Positions 20,119-29,332 of a stretch of 64,000 nt of DNA are shown here, piece by piece. The notes beneath the pieces were generated by a model that saw only the letters and a program-made list of their open reading frames with translations, made no database searches and was not told the DNA's origin. A program made the translations under genes and the position numbers. Source of the stretch: an uncultured Phocaeicola sp. (GTDB lineage Bacteria > Bacteroidota > Bacteroidia > Bacteroidales > Bacteroidaceae); NCBI GenBank assembly GCA_947581855.1, contig CANPVZ010000003.1, positions 183,415 to 247,414 of the forward strand, given 5' to 3'. Within the stretch, counting starts at the first letter, position 1. Each line of letters opens with the position of its first letter.

Positions 20119-20628
20119 ATGAGACACAATAAAAAATTCAACCATTTAGGTCGTACTGCTTCTCATAGAGCAGCTATGTTGTCAAATATGGCTGTTTCGT
20201 TGATTAAGCACAAAAGAATCACTACGACTGTTGCAAAGGCTAAAGCTTTGAAGAAATTCGTGGAGCCTTTGATTACAAAATCAAAAAACGACACAACAAA
20301 CTCACGTCGTGTTGTATTTGGTTATTTGCAAGATAAGTATGCTGTAACGGAATTGTTCAAAGATATCTCTGTAAAGGTTGCTGATCGTCCTGGAGGTTAT
20401 ACTCGTATTATCAAATTAGGAAATCGTCCTAGTGACAATGCCGAAATGTGCTTCATCGAGTTAGTTGATTACGATGAAAACATGGCTAAAGAAAAGGCTA
20501 CTAAGAAAACTACACGTACTCGTCGTTCTAAGAAGAGTGCAACAGCTGCTGCAGAGGCTCCTGCTCAACAACCTGTTGCTGAAGAGGTGGTTGAGACTCC
20601 TGCTGAAGAAACTCTGAAAGCTGAATAA
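20119..20628 (+). CDS. rplQ: 50S ribosomal protein L17 (bL17) with C-terminal extension
   Basis: A 169-residue L17. The core starts [21 protein letters not shown] and has [22 protein letters not shown]. From about residue 125 it continues in a low-complexity tail, first basic ([12 protein letters not shown]) and then Ala/Glu/Pro-rich, which is not part of the E. coli protein. It is the last gene of the cluster, followed by a terminator. Confidence 0.98.
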   Translation: MRHNKKFNHLGRTASHRAAMLSNMAVSLIKHKRITTTVAKAKALKKFVEPLITKSKNDTTNSRRVVFGYLQDKYAVTELFKDISVKVADRPGGYTRIIKLGNRPSDNAEMCFIELVDYDENMAKEKATKKTTRTRRSKKSATAAAEAPAQQPVAEEVVETPAEETLKAE

Positions 20629-20653
20629 ATTTATAGAGTTTTTATATATAAGG

Positions 20654-20692
20654 AAGAGGCGGACTTGATAAAAGTTCCGCCTCTTTCTTTTA
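20654..20692 (+). terminator. Rho-independent terminator of the ribosomal cluster
   Basis: AAGAGGCGGACT and AGTTCCGCCTCTT form a GC-rich stem with one bulge and a short loop, followed by TTCTTTTAT. It starts 25 nt after the rplQ stop codon. Confidence 0.85.
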
Positions 20693-20797
20693 TAAGATGA
20701 ATATTGAGAGACGGTAGTTTTGAGTTCGTTATTGTCCTCTAGAAATAAGGGTGTTCTGTTGTACCTATTTGGGATTTAACAGCCTTTCCTGCATCGT

Positions 20798-21004
20798 TTA
20801 ATACTTGAATAAAGGAATTGTCTGATTGTTATCGGTAACTTTGAACGGTTGCATTGCAGGTAAATTGATGGAATCGGTTGTTACGTAAACTTCTTCACCT
20901 ATAACACGCAATTTTTCTATTTTAAAAGGAGTTATGCTTAACTGTAGACGACTGCTCTTAAATTGAAATAGGGGGGAATCTTGCGTAACTGTAAAGTGAA
21001 ACTT
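20798..21004 (-). pseudogene. Possible remnant of the 3' end of an unknown gene
   Basis: On the minus strand a frame is open for 68 codons from just after a TGA to a TAA. It has no start codon near its beginning. The translation looks protein-like (for example IEKLRVIGEEVYVTTDSI and a terminal TIPLFKY) but I do not recognise a family. It could be the tail of a decayed gene whose upstream part was lost near the tandem duplication beginning at 21022. It may also be chance. Confidence 0.3.
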
Positions 21005-21021
21005 TCACAGTTGTGCAATTC

Positions 21022-21540
21022 TTTTTGTAGTAGTAGCAATAATATACATATGTTTTTTATATATGAGAGGAAGTCTGACTGTCTTCTTTTTCGATTTCTC
21101 GCAGTAGAAAACGGTTTTCGTAGGTTCTTTATGACTTTCGTACGTGCTTAGTGGGTTTTATATAGTTCTTTAGGTGTGTCTTTGCTTCTGTTGTGGCGCT
21201 TTGAATGGTGGTGCTCTGAAGCCTTTGTTATGGTTTATATAAATAGCATTAGAATAAGTTTTTTGCAGTAGTAGCAATAATATACATATGCTTTTTATAT
21301 ATGAGAGGAAGTCTGACTGTCTTCTTTTTCGATTTCCCGCAGCAGAAAGCGGTCTTCATAGGTTTTTTATGACTTTCGTACGTTCTTCGTGGGTTTTATG
21401 CAGTTCTTTAGGTTGTATATTTGCTTCTTTGTGGCGCTTTGAATGGTGAAAATGATGAAAAGGGTGGGAATGGTGGCACTCTGAATGGTGGAGCTCAGAA
21501 GCCTGTGTTGCGGTTTATATGAATAGCATCAGAATAAGTT
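21022..21540. repeat. Imperfect tandem duplication, two units
   Basis: Unit 1 (about 21022-21260) and unit 2 (about 21261-21540) share long near-identical blocks, such as AGTAGCAATAATATACATATG, GAGGAAGTCTGACTGTCTTC and AGAATAAGTT. The period is about 238 bp at the start and 280 bp at the end. The difference is an insertion of roughly 42 bp in unit 2, built from GAATGGTG-like motifs. Unit 2 ends inside the 3' end of the transporter gene, and unit 1 carries a copy of its last codons plus stop. Confidence 0.85.
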
Positions 21541-23176
21541 GTGCTATAATCACTCGGCTAAACATACAAAGCGGGTAAACTGTAGCATAGCTTACGGCCG
21601 GATTGTCTCCCGGAATGGTGTCGTTGGCATAATTCAAAGCCATTGGATTGGCCATACTTCCACATAACATTCCACACACACTTCCGAAATCCAGACGGCT
21701 GATGCGTAAGGCTATCAGGGCTATAATGACAACCGGAATGAATGTGATGGCAAAGCCTAATACTATCCATAAAATTCCTTCCGGACGCATGACGGTTTCA
21801 AAGAAATGTGCGCCGGCACTTAAACCTAATCCCGCTAAATAGAGTGATAATCCTATTCCGCGTAACATTAAATTGGCGCTGCGAGTAGTGTAGGTAATCA
21901 GATGACAACGCGGGCCGAAGCATCCAATCAGAATGCCTACAACAATGGGACCGCCTGCCAGTCCGAGTTTTACAGGAGTACTGATTCCCGGGATAACAAT
22001 GGGGATGGATCCTAAGATAAGTCCCAGTATAATGCCTATGTAAATAGCCGCCAAATTCGGGTCTTTTAATGTTTTTGCCGTGTTACCCAGCACTTTTGCT
22101 ACATTCTGGATAGCAGCGGCTTCGCCTACCACTGTCAGTCGGTCGCCGAATTGGAGTACCAATCCTGGAGTAGCTAACAGTTGTACGCCACTGCGCATTA
22201 CACGACTGATGTTGATGCCGTAAGTGTTTCTTAAACGCAGGGAGCCTAACTTCTTTCCGTTAATTTCCGGGCGGCTGATGATAATATGTTTCGATATCAA
22301 TTGACTGTCTATAGCGTTCCAGTCGATATCTTCCTTGTTCCAGTCTTTGGATTCTTGTTCGCCGAAGAGGATGGTTAAAACCGGTGCATCTTTTTCTGTG
22401 GTGATGACCAATATCCGGTCGTTCTCTTTCAATATCTTTTCGGAGGTAGGGATGCTGACTGCTCCGTCTCTCCATAGGCGTGAAATAACGAATTTCGGAT
22501 AGCTCAGTTGAGCAATTTCTTTGATACTTTTACCGAAGATGGCAGGATTGTGTATTCGATATGTTGCGATGTATGTTTGGTTTGTTTCTTCGTGCTCGTT
22601 GACTTCAATATCCTCTTGTCTGACAAAAAGTTTGCGTATGGCCAGCATGGCAAGAATGACGCCTACTACTCCCAAAGGATAGCTTACGGCACAGCTTAAC
22701 GCTGAACCGCTTGTCGGCTCGCCGAGTTGCTTTAATGTTTCTTGTGCGGCACCCAATGCCGGCGTGTTGGTGGTGGCGCCGCAAAGGATACCCACCATAT
22801 CGCTCATCGGAATGGAGATCGTCTTACTGAAAACAACGGTCATAAGGGTTCCCAGTAACACTACGCCCATCCCCAGTATGTTGAGCTGCACTCCGCCTTT
22901 ACGAAAGGAACTGAAGAATCCCGGTCCTACCTGCAATCCAAGTTCGTATACGAAAAGTACCAAACCGAAACTTTGGGCATAATTCAGCATGTTCGGATCG
23001 ATGGAGAAGCCTAAATGTCCCGCCAGAATACCGGCAAAGAATACAAAAGTAACACCCAAGGAAATCCCGAAAAGACGGAGCTTACCTAGTCCAAGTCCGA
23101 TGGCGGTAATGGTAGAGAGTATTATTACCGCTTGCAGTGGCGTATGTTCGAAAAACAGACTATTTAACCATTCCAT
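21515..23176 (-). CDS. YidE/YbjL/AspT-type putative transporter with two TrkA-C domains
   Basis: A 553-residue membrane protein with about five hydrophobic segments at each end. The two AspT/YidE/YbjL repeats are separated by a soluble middle (about residues 195-365) that resembles two TrkA-C (RCK_C) domains. Conserved patches include GLVLFVYELGLQVGPGFF and GATTNTPALGAAQ in the first half and LCGSMANPMALNYA in the second. AspT in this superfamily exchanges aspartate for alanine, but the substrate here is unknown. It stands alone; its last codons are duplicated downstream. Confidence 0.88.
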   Translation of the reverse strand: MEWLNSLFFEHTPLQAVIILSTITAIGLGLGKLRLFGISLGVTFVFFAGILAGHLGFSIDPNMLNYAQSFGLVLFVYELGLQVGPGFFSSFRKGGVQLNILGMGVVLLGTLMTVVFSKTISIPMSDMVGILCGATTNTPALGAAQETLKQLGEPTSGSALSCAVSYPLGVVGVILAMLAIRKLFVRQEDIEVNEHEETNQTYIATYRIHNPAIFGKSIKEIAQLSYPKFVISRLWRDGAVSIPTSEKILKENDRILVITTEKDAPVLTILFGEQESKDWNKEDIDWNAIDSQLISKHIIISRPEINGKKLGSLRLRNTYGINISRVMRSGVQLLATPGLVLQFGDRLTVVGEAAAIQNVAKVLGNTAKTLKDPNLAAIYIGIILGLILGSIPIVIPGISTPVKLGLAGGPIVVGILIGCFGPRCHLITYTTRSANLMLRGIGLSLYLAGLGLSAGAHFFETVMRPEGILWIVLGFAITFIPVVIIALIALRISRLDFGSVCGMLCGSMANPMALNYANDTIPGDNPAVSYATVYPLCMFSRVIIAQLILMLFI

Positions 23177-23363
23177 ATTGCAAAGATATATTATTTCTGA
23201 TGAACAAGCTTCCGATAAGTAGGATTTTGTTTGAAAGGTTAAATACCGTTAGATGTTTGTATGTTTTTGGACCCTCTTTTATAATACTGTATGTCAATTT
23301 CTTATCATTGGTATTTCCCGCTGTTGTTTCTTTGTTCCGAGAAGGTTTTCGCAACGTGCTGAC

Positions 23364-23422
23364 GTAGACAGCGCGACCTTGCTACCTAGAGCTGTCTACG
23401 TTATGAGGTTGCGCTACCTGCG
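23364..23422. repeat. Degenerate copy of a palindromic element
   Basis: GTAGACAGCGCGACCTT (23364-23380) faces AGGTTGCGCTACCTGC, with CTAGAGCTGTCTAC in the middle. The same building blocks occur in a better preserved form at 37746-37825. Confidence 0.5.
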
Positions 23423-23602
23423 TTCTTTGGTTTTGCATGCTGAAGAAAAACATGGAAAAACAGATGTTTTCTCTTTGAAAAACATGCTCTTTACCGTAAG
23501 GAATACCTTGGAATTGCATGTTGAGCGGTCGAAAAACCTGTTCAACCGAATCCACAGAATCATGCGCCGGAAGTTGATAACGGACCCCCCCCCTCGTTCT
23601 AA

Positions 23603-23920
23603 TACTCCCAAAACGAGGTATTCGTTAGGGTTGAAGGACTTTTCGGCTATGCTTATTCTAAAAGTAATGTCGAAGACACCTTTACTGCTTATGACTGGAT
23701 CGGTAGTCTGAGCGTATTGTGTTTGCTGCCGGGTTGTATCCGTTTGGAGACCGTATTCCCTTACATTAAAAAACGCGGGTATGGTGATGGGTATAACTAT
23801 TCCGAAGCTATCTTGAACGGAATACTTTCCCGGCGTATTTTCTTGTCGGGAAAGCTGGGAGAAGGAATTCTTCGTTTTACCTCATCCGATTTGCTTCGTG
23901 AACTCAAGGTCTTTGCTTAA
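23603..23920 (+). pseudogene. Start-less coding remnant of unknown family
   Basis: The frame is open for about 105 codons between two TAA stops but contains no methionine codon at all. The translation looks protein-like (DTFTAYDWIGS, GYNYSEAILNGILSRR, ending RELKVFA). Upstream, a different frame is open through a run of nine C (23585-23593). I do not recognise a family. A frameshifted or truncated gene is the likeliest reading, but chance openness is not excluded. Confidence 0.3.
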
Positions 23921-24453
23921 CTTATCACTGACAATTTTGTGCACAATACAAGACCGTCTCGGATGGGGTGCTACTTCCTAGCATGTTTTGTTTATCAGTT
24001 TAATTTCTTCTCCTATCTGAAATAGCAGACTTTCATTTTTCGTTTTCTAATGAATTATTTTTTAATTCAACACACTGCTGTCCCGTTAAAAGATATATAT
24101 GCTACTGTATGTAATTAATAATCTATCGATTACGGTCATGCTTCGAATAAACGGATTTGAATTTATATTCTTTATGAAATTCATTAGATAATAAATCATG
24201 CAGCCTGTATATTCCACTTTATTATTATACTTCAACGGGAAAATAGGGGTCTCAAAATTTAACGGGACATTAATAAATTCAACAGTTGATTGAGTGAGTC
24301 ACTTATTCAACTGATGTTTGTTTTGATTGATTCCCTGTAATCTCCATGCTGTTCTTATAAAATGTGAGGCAAAAGACTTCCATATACATGTATCTTTCCT
24401 CTATAAAAGATCGTTTTTATATCCTGCCGATGTGAAATCTCGTAAATTTTATC
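23921..24453. other. Noncoding AT-rich spacer with a 12-bp inverted repeat
   Basis: I see no gene here. The stretch holds TGTCCCGTTAAA (24079-24090) and its perfect complement TTTAACGGGACA (24258-24269). Six nt outside each arm lies a direct copy of AATTCAACA. This could be a small mobile-element relic. Confidence 0.4.
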
Positions 24454-24461
24454 TACATTTG
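24454..24461 (+). promoter_or_regulatory. -7 promoter element for the glycine-zipper lipoprotein gene
   Basis: TACATTTG matches TAnnTTTG 32 nt before the start codon. No clear -33 TTTG is present. Confidence 0.45.
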
Positions 24462-24492
24462 TATTCATAAATATCTATATAAAAGCTTACGT

Positions 24493-25164
24493 ATGAAAAA
24501 GATAATCTTGGTTATGGCTCTGATAACCGTACTTTCGGGGTGCTCATCGCAGGAAATGCAGGGGAATCCTGCTGCAGTAATGGTCGGTGCGCAAGTAGGC
24601 GGCTTGGTGGGCGGAATAGTCGGAGACAATATGGGAGGCTATCGAGGCAGTATGTTCGGTTCGTTAATCGGCACTATTTCAGGAGCCTTGGTCGGCAATG
24701 CGGTTACCACTCCGCGCCAGCAGCAAGAAGAAGGGTATTATGTGGAAGAAATTTATGGTTATGAACCGGAGCCGGAAAGGAATTCATTGAAGCATCGTCG
24801 GCAGACAGTAAAGAACTCCAGTCTGGTTATCCGTAATATTCGTTTCATCGATGCCAACCGTAACCAGAGGATTGATTCCAATGAAACGGCGAAGATAATA
24901 TTCGAGGTAATGAATACGGGGCGTTCCGCAGTGTACAATGTAACTCCCGTGATTAAAGAATTAAACGGACTCAAACATCTTTATATATCGCCTTCCGCTA
25001 CGATAGAATGTATTCCTGCTGGGGACGGTATCCGGTATACGGCTAATATCCGTGCCGGTAAGAAACTGAAAACAGGCGAAGCTCTTTTCAAAATTACCAT
25101 TTTAGAGGGAAATAGCGTATCGGTTTCATCCCGCACATTTGCGATTCCTACTTATCGCAGGTAA
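24493..25164 (+). CDS. Glycine-zipper lipoprotein with a CARDB-like C-terminal domain
   Basis: A 223-residue protein with a lipoprotein signal peptide (lipobox LSGC, C17). Residues 28-70 form a glycine-zipper segment (GAQVGGLVGGIVGDNMGG...GSLIGTISGALVG) of the kind that packs in or on membranes. From about residue 105 a beta-rich domain (SSLVIRNIRFIDANRNQRIDSNETAKIIFEV) resembles CARDB/DUF11-type Ig folds. It is probably an outer-membrane-associated lipoprotein. No operon partner is near, and its function is unknown. Confidence 0.75.
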   Translation: MKKIILVMALITVLSGCSSQEMQGNPAAVMVGAQVGGLVGGIVGDNMGGYRGSMFGSLIGTISGALVGNAVTTPRQQQEEGYYVEEIYGYEPEPERNSLKHRRQTVKNSSLVIRNIRFIDANRNQRIDSNETAKIIFEVMNTGRSAVYNVTPVIKELNGLKHLYISPSATIECIPAGDGIRYTANIRAGKKLKTGEALFKITILEGNSVSVSSRTFAIPTYRR

Positions 25165-25476
25165 ATGGCCGTTGTCTTGAGATAGAAATATGCGATAGTA
25201 TTGCTTATGAAATGCAACAGACTCTGTCAGGATTTCCCGGTTTTATTCTTTCATCCTATAGAGGCTTCTGAACCAAGGAAATTCTGTTTTCGAGAGACAA
25301 TCATCTATAGAATGTAAGCCTGTTAACCTTCAAGTTCTGTTTTGAAACATTATCTTTTTGTAGTATGGGAAATGTTACGATATATATGCGTATAGTTCTC
25401 TTATGTATTAAATGCAACTCCTGACATCCGCAGTCTTTTTGCTCTGACAGGGAGATTTTTATAGAATATAAAAAAT
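25165..25476. other. Spacer without a recognisable gene
   Basis: Between the lipoprotein gene and the terminator before the convergent sulfhydrylase gene I see no coding frame, promoter or repeat worth calling. Confidence 0.6.
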
Positions 25477-25525
25477 AACATCCTACTTCCGGCCTTTTAA
25501 TATATGCGCCAAAAAGTAGGATGTT
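25477..25525. terminator. Bidirectional terminator-like hairpin between convergent genes
   Basis: AACATCCTACTT (25477-25488) and AAGTAGGATGTT (25514-25525) form a perfect 12-bp stem with a 25-nt loop. On the minus strand a run ATTTTTTATA follows, fitting termination of the sulfhydrylase transcript. Confidence 0.7.
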
Positions 25526-25595
25526 TATCTTTTATATAAATATAGGTGGCCAATCCGGATGCTCCTCGTTGTTGGCTTGCCTCCGGTTCCCCTTA

Positions 25596-26876
25596 TTATT
25601 TTGCCAATGCTTGTTCAATGTCAGCAATGATGTCGTCTACATTTTCAATCCCTACCGATAGACGAATTAAATCCGGTGCTACGCCAGCCTCTCTCAGTTG
25701 CTCGTCGGAAAGCTGACGATGCGTATGGCTGGCCGGATGCAATACGCAAGTACGGGCATCCGCTACATGAGTGACAATACAAATCATTTTCAAGTTATCC
25801 ATAAATCGGATAGCTTCTTCGCGGCTGCCTTTTAACCCGAAAGCAATCACACCGCACGAACCATTAGGCATGTATTTCTTAGCCAGTTCGTAATATTTAT
25901 TGCTCTTCAAACCGCAGTAATGTACCCATGCCACTTGCGGGTTCGCTTCAAGCCATTCGGCTACGGCTTGAGCGTTTTTGCAATGTTGCGGCATGCGCAG
26001 ATGCAATGTTTCCAATCCTAAATTCAGCAAGAAAGCATTTTGGGGAGACTGGATAGACCCTAAGTCGCGCATCAGTTGTGCGGTAGCTTTGGTTATATAA
26101 GCCATTTTTCCGAAGGCTTTTGTATAAGTCAATCCATGGTAGGATTCGTCCGGTTGAGTCAGTCCGGGAAACTTCTCCGCATGAGCTTCCCAATCAAAAT
26201 TACCGCTGTCGACAATGGCGCCGCCCACGCTGGTAGCATGTCCGTCCATATATTTAGTGGTAGAGTGAGTCACAATGTCAGCTCCCCATTCAAACGGGCG
26301 GCAGTTAATTGGAGTTGCAAATGTGTTATCTACAATCAAAGGCACACCATGACTGTGTGCAATACGTGCAAACTTTTCAATATCCAGTACATCGATACCC
26401 GGGTTGGAGATGGTTTCGCCAAACAGCGCTTTCGTATTCGGGCGGAAAGCTTTGTTGATTTCTTCTTCCGATGCGTCTGCATCGACAAACGTACATTCGA
26501 TTCCAAACTTCTTGAATGTAACACCGAATAAGTTGAATGTTCCGCCATAAATAGTTGAAGAACATACGAAATGGTCACCTGCCTGACAAATATTAAAGAT
26601 AGCATAAAAGTTGGCAGCCTGTCCCGAAGAGGTAAGCATAGCAGCTACGCCACCTTCCAATGCTGCAATTTTAGTTGCGACCGCATCGTTTGTGGGGTTC
26701 TGCAAGCGTGTATAGAAATAACCGCTGTCTTCCAAATCGAAGAGACGTGCCATTTGTTCACTGGTTTCATATTTAAATGTCGTGCTTTGGTAAATAGGCA
26801 ACACTCTCGGTTCTCCTTTTTTCGGATTCCATCCTGCCTGAACGCAGAGGCTTTCTCGTTTCAATTTCTTTTCCAT
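25596..26876 (-). CDS. metY: O-acetylhomoserine sulfhydrylase (aminocarboxypropyltransferase)
   Basis: A PLP-dependent Cys/Met-metabolism enzyme of 426 residues. It shows YQSTTFKYET, TRLQNPTND, the PLP lysine K208 in HSTTKYMDG, and SYHGLTYTKAFGKMAYITK, which favours MetY over cystathionine enzymes. It makes homocysteine from O-acetylhomoserine and sulfide. An in-frame ATG 14 codons upstream would begin inside the -7 promoter box, so the start MEKKLKRES at 26876 is preferred. Confidence 0.9.
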   Translation of the reverse strand: MEKKLKRESLCVQAGWNPKKGEPRVLPIYQSTTFKYETSEQMARLFDLEDSGYFYTRLQNPTNDAVATKIAALEGGVAAMLTSSGQAANFYAIFNICQAGDHFVCSSTIYGGTFNLFGVTFKKFGIECTFVDADASEEEINKAFRPNTKALFGETISNPGIDVLDIEKFARIAHSHGVPLIVDNTFATPINCRPFEWGADIVTHSTTKYMDGHATSVGGAIVDSGNFDWEAHAEKFPGLTQPDESYHGLTYTKAFGKMAYITKATAQLMRDLGSIQSPQNAFLLNLGLETLHLRMPQHCKNAQAVAEWLEANPQVAWVHYCGLKSNKYYELAKKYMPNGSCGVIAFGLKGSREEAIRFMDNLKMICIVTHVADARTCVLHPASHTHRQLSDEQLREAGVAPDLIRLSVGIENVDDIIADIEQALAK

Positions 26877-26914
26877 AATGATGTAGATGTAGAATTCTAT
26901 TCTTAAAAAACTTT

Positions 26915-26923
26915 GCAAACTTA
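26915..26923 (-). promoter_or_regulatory. -7 promoter element for the sulfhydrylase gene
   Basis: Read on the minus strand this is TAAGTTTGC, a full match to TAnnTTTG, about 40 nt before the chosen start. No clear -33 box is present. Confidence 0.55.
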
Positions 26924-27029
26924 CGCATAAATTCCGATTAATATGCCGTGTTGAATGAAGAAACCTTTTTTTCTTTAAAGGAAAAATAAGAATGAATGCA
27001 TGTTTTCTGATTATTTAAAGCAAAAAGAG

Positions 27030-27037
27030 TACCTTTG
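27030..27037 (+). promoter_or_regulatory. -7 promoter element for the thioesterase gene
   Basis: TACCTTTG matches TAnnTTTG. It would give a leader of about 160 nt before 27208, holding the dyad at 27118-27139. Confidence 0.45.
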
Positions 27038-27117
27038 AACTTGAATTTATTAAGTCCGCATAATCAGAGGGCTGTATACCGTTGCTTTATAGTGTGTAAG
27101 AACTATATTTTAACTGC

Positions 27118-27139
27118 CTGTACAATCATAATTGTACAG
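27118..27139. promoter_or_regulatory. Dyad in the thioesterase leader
   Basis: CTGTACAAT-cata-ATTGTACAG is a perfect 9-bp inverted repeat with a 4-nt spacer. It could be an operator or a small RNA hairpin. Confidence 0.5.
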
Positions 27140-27207
27140 AAAAGTTTGTTGTAACGGGAGGACATCTCCTTCATGCGGCATTTAAATAGTAAATATAGAA
27201 TATACTT

Positions 27208-27654
27208 ATGGATTTTAAACATTCTTTGCCGGTTCAAATTCGTTTCAGCGATGTCGACCAGTTCGGTCACATGAACAATTCCGTTTATTTTTCTCTTTAT
27301 GATTTAGCAAAAACCACCTATCTGCGAGATGTGATGGGCGGCAAAGAACTCGATTGGAAAGATGTGGCAATGGTGGTGGCCAATGTGAATGCAAATTTCT
27401 TTGCGCCGGTTTTCTTTAGCGATCAGTTAGTAATACAAACCACTACGGTTCATTTAGGGCATAAAAGTTTTACTCTGTTACAGCGTGCCGTTAATGTGGC
27501 TAAGCAGGAAGTAAAGTGCGAATGCCGCACTGTGATGGTGGGTTACAATATGCGAAACCTACAAGCGGAATTGATTCCGGAAGAATGGAAACAGGCTATT
27601 TGTGCTTTCGAAGGGAAAAGCGAAACCGAGCTTTCCGCCAGGGAAGTGAAGTAA
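27208..27654 (+). CDS. Hotdog-fold acyl-CoA thioesterase (4HBT/YbgC-like)
   Basis: A 148-residue single-domain protein with the thioesterase motif RFSDVDQFGHMNNSVYFSLYDLAK at residues 12-35, where the Asp and the GHMNN turn mark the 4HBT family. Such enzymes hydrolyse acyl-CoA or acyl-ACP thioesters; the chain length cannot be told. It is divergent from metY and not in an obvious operon. Confidence 0.85.
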   Translation: MDFKHSLPVQIRFSDVDQFGHMNNSVYFSLYDLAKTTYLRDVMGGKELDWKDVAMVVANVNANFFAPVFFSDQLVIQTTTVHLGHKSFTLLQRAVNVAKQEVKCECRTVMVGYNMRNLQAELIPEEWKQAICAFEGKSETELSAREVK

Positions 27655-27832
27655 ATCGTATCGTTTTTCCGTATTAATATGGTGTTGTAATCGGCATGCT
27701 GTTTTCGGTTTATGAAGTGAAAGTACATATTGCTTTTTCATAGGAAACGAATAATTACTTTCTATGTTTTGAGGCAGATACTTATCTTAGAAACTCGTTT
27801 AAGTTAGAAACGTCGTATTGTATAAGTAGAAT

Positions 27833-27870
27833 AAAAAAGCGCTACCAGGCCTTCACAGGTGTGGTAACGC
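27833..27870 (-). terminator. Rho-independent terminator of gdhA
   Basis: On the minus strand GCGTTACCA and TGGTAGCGC pair (27839-27870), followed by TTTTTTATTC (ending at 27833). It lies about 45 nt after the gdhA stop codon. Confidence 0.8.
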
Positions 27871-27915
27871 ATGTTACAATACAAAATACAAATACAACTA
27901 AACGAGATTCTATTA

Positions 27916-29253
27916 TTAAACGATTCCCTGTGCCATCATAGCATGGGCAACCTTCATAAAGCCTGCTATATTTGCGCCTTTCACATAGTTGATGTAACCG
28001 TCCGGCTGTGTGCCGTACTTCACACATTGTTCGTGTATGCCGTACATAATTCCGTGTAGTTTTTGATCAACTTCTTCTGCTGTCCAGCTCATGTGCATAG
28101 CGTTTTGACTCATTTCCAACCCTGATGTAGCTACACCGCCGGCATTCACTGCCTTACCGGGAGCATACATGGTTTTATGTTCAATGAAAGTATCGATTGC
28201 TTCCGGAGTACATCCCATGTTCGAGATTTCTCCCACACAAATAACATTATTATTAATTAAAGTCTTTGCATCGTCACCATTCAACTCATTTTGAGTTGCG
28301 CAAGGCAAAGCGATATCTACTTTGACTTCCCACGGACGGCGTCCTTCTACAAACGTTGCGCTCGGATATTTCTCGGCATACGGAGCTACTATATCATTAC
28401 CCGATGCGCGGAGTTCAAGCATATAATCTATTTTGTCACCGCTGATTCCGTCCGGATCATAAATGTAACCGTCCGGTCCCGAAATAGTCACCACTTTTGC
28501 ACCTAATTGAGTAGCTTTGGTTGCGGCCCCCCAGGCAACATTACCAAAACCTGAAATAGCAACTGTTTTTCCTTTAATATCAATACCTTTGGTTTTCAGC
28601 ATTTGGTTTACGAAATATAGACCACCGAAGCCTGTTGCTTCAGGACGAATCAGCGAACCGCCGAATTCCAGTCCCTTTCCGGTAAATGTACCGGTAAACT
28701 CGCGGGTAAGTTTCTTGTACATGCCAAACATATAGCCTACTTCGCGTCCGCCTACGCCTATATCGCCGGCCGGAACGTCCATATCCGGACCAAGGTGTCG
28801 CCATAACTCCAACATGAAAGCTTGACAGAAACGCATCACTTCGGCATCGCTCTTACCTCTTGGAGAGAAGTCGGAGCCACCTTTACCACCACCCATAGGC
28901 AGAGTTGTCAGTGCGTTTTTAAAAGTTTGTTCAAAGCCCAAGAACTTCAGAATTGACAAGTTTACTGATGCATGGAAACGGATACCGCCTTTATACGGGC
29001 CGATGGCATTGTTAAACTGTACGCGATAACCTAGGTTAACCTGTACTTTGCCATGGTCGTCTACCCAAGGAACTCTGAAAGTAAAAATACGATCGGGTTC
29101 CACTAAACGTTCGATAAGGCTGACTTTTTCAAATTCAGGATGTTGGTTGTAGATATCTTCAATGGATAAAAGTACTTCTTTTACCGCTTGGAGGTATTCC
29201 AATTCGCCCGGATGTTTTGCCTCAAGAGAGGACATGATACGTTCGATATTCAT
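27916..29253 (-). CDS. gdhA: Glutamate dehydrogenase, hexameric bacterial type
   Basis: A 445-residue enzyme interconverting 2-oxoglutarate plus ammonia and glutamate. The substrate motif GPYKGGIRFH has K88; the catalytic lysine K124 is in PMGGGKGGSDF. The Rossmann motif SGFGNVAWGAA lies near residue 240. Size and sequence fit the small hexameric, usually NADP-linked class, but cofactor choice is inference. A strong promoter lies just upstream. The divergently transcribed receiver/ATP-grasp gene is its neighbour. Confidence 0.95.
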   Translation of the reverse strand: MNIERIMSSLEAKHPGELEYLQAVKEVLLSIEDIYNQHPEFEKVSLIERLVEPDRIFTFRVPWVDDHGKVQVNLGYRVQFNNAIGPYKGGIRFHASVNLSILKFLGFEQTFKNALTTLPMGGGKGGSDFSPRGKSDAEVMRFCQAFMLELWRHLGPDMDVPAGDIGVGGREVGYMFGMYKKLTREFTGTFTGKGLEFGGSLIRPEATGFGGLYFVNQMLKTKGIDIKGKTVAISGFGNVAWGAATKATQLGAKVVTISGPDGYIYDPDGISGDKIDYMLELRASGNDIVAPYAEKYPSATFVEGRRPWEVKVDIALPCATQNELNGDDAKTLINNNVICVGEISNMGCTPEAIDTFIEHKTMYAPGKAVNAGGVATSGLEMSQNAMHMSWTAEEVDQKLHGIMYGIHEQCVKYGTQPDGYINYVKGANIAGFMKVAHAMMAQGIV

Positions 29254-29300
29254 GATAATTGGTTTTTAAGGTTAATGATAAAATGCAACCAAATACTGGT

Positions 29301-29332
29301 GCAAATATAGGTTATTATATGTATTGACCAAA
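29301..29332 (-). promoter_or_regulatory. Promoter of gdhA
   Basis: On the minus strand TTTG (29332-29329) lies 19 nt before TATATTTGC (29309-29301). Both boxes match the Bacteroides consensus. The start codon follows after about 47 nt. Confidence 0.85.

Noticed and set aside
21022..21540. CRISPR array
   Set aside because: There are only two long imperfect units, with no short regular repeats and spacers and no cas genes.
26877..27030. SAM-sensing riboswitch upstream of metY
   Set aside because: The likely transcript start is only about 30 nt before the start codon, and I see no helix set of any SAM riboswitch class.
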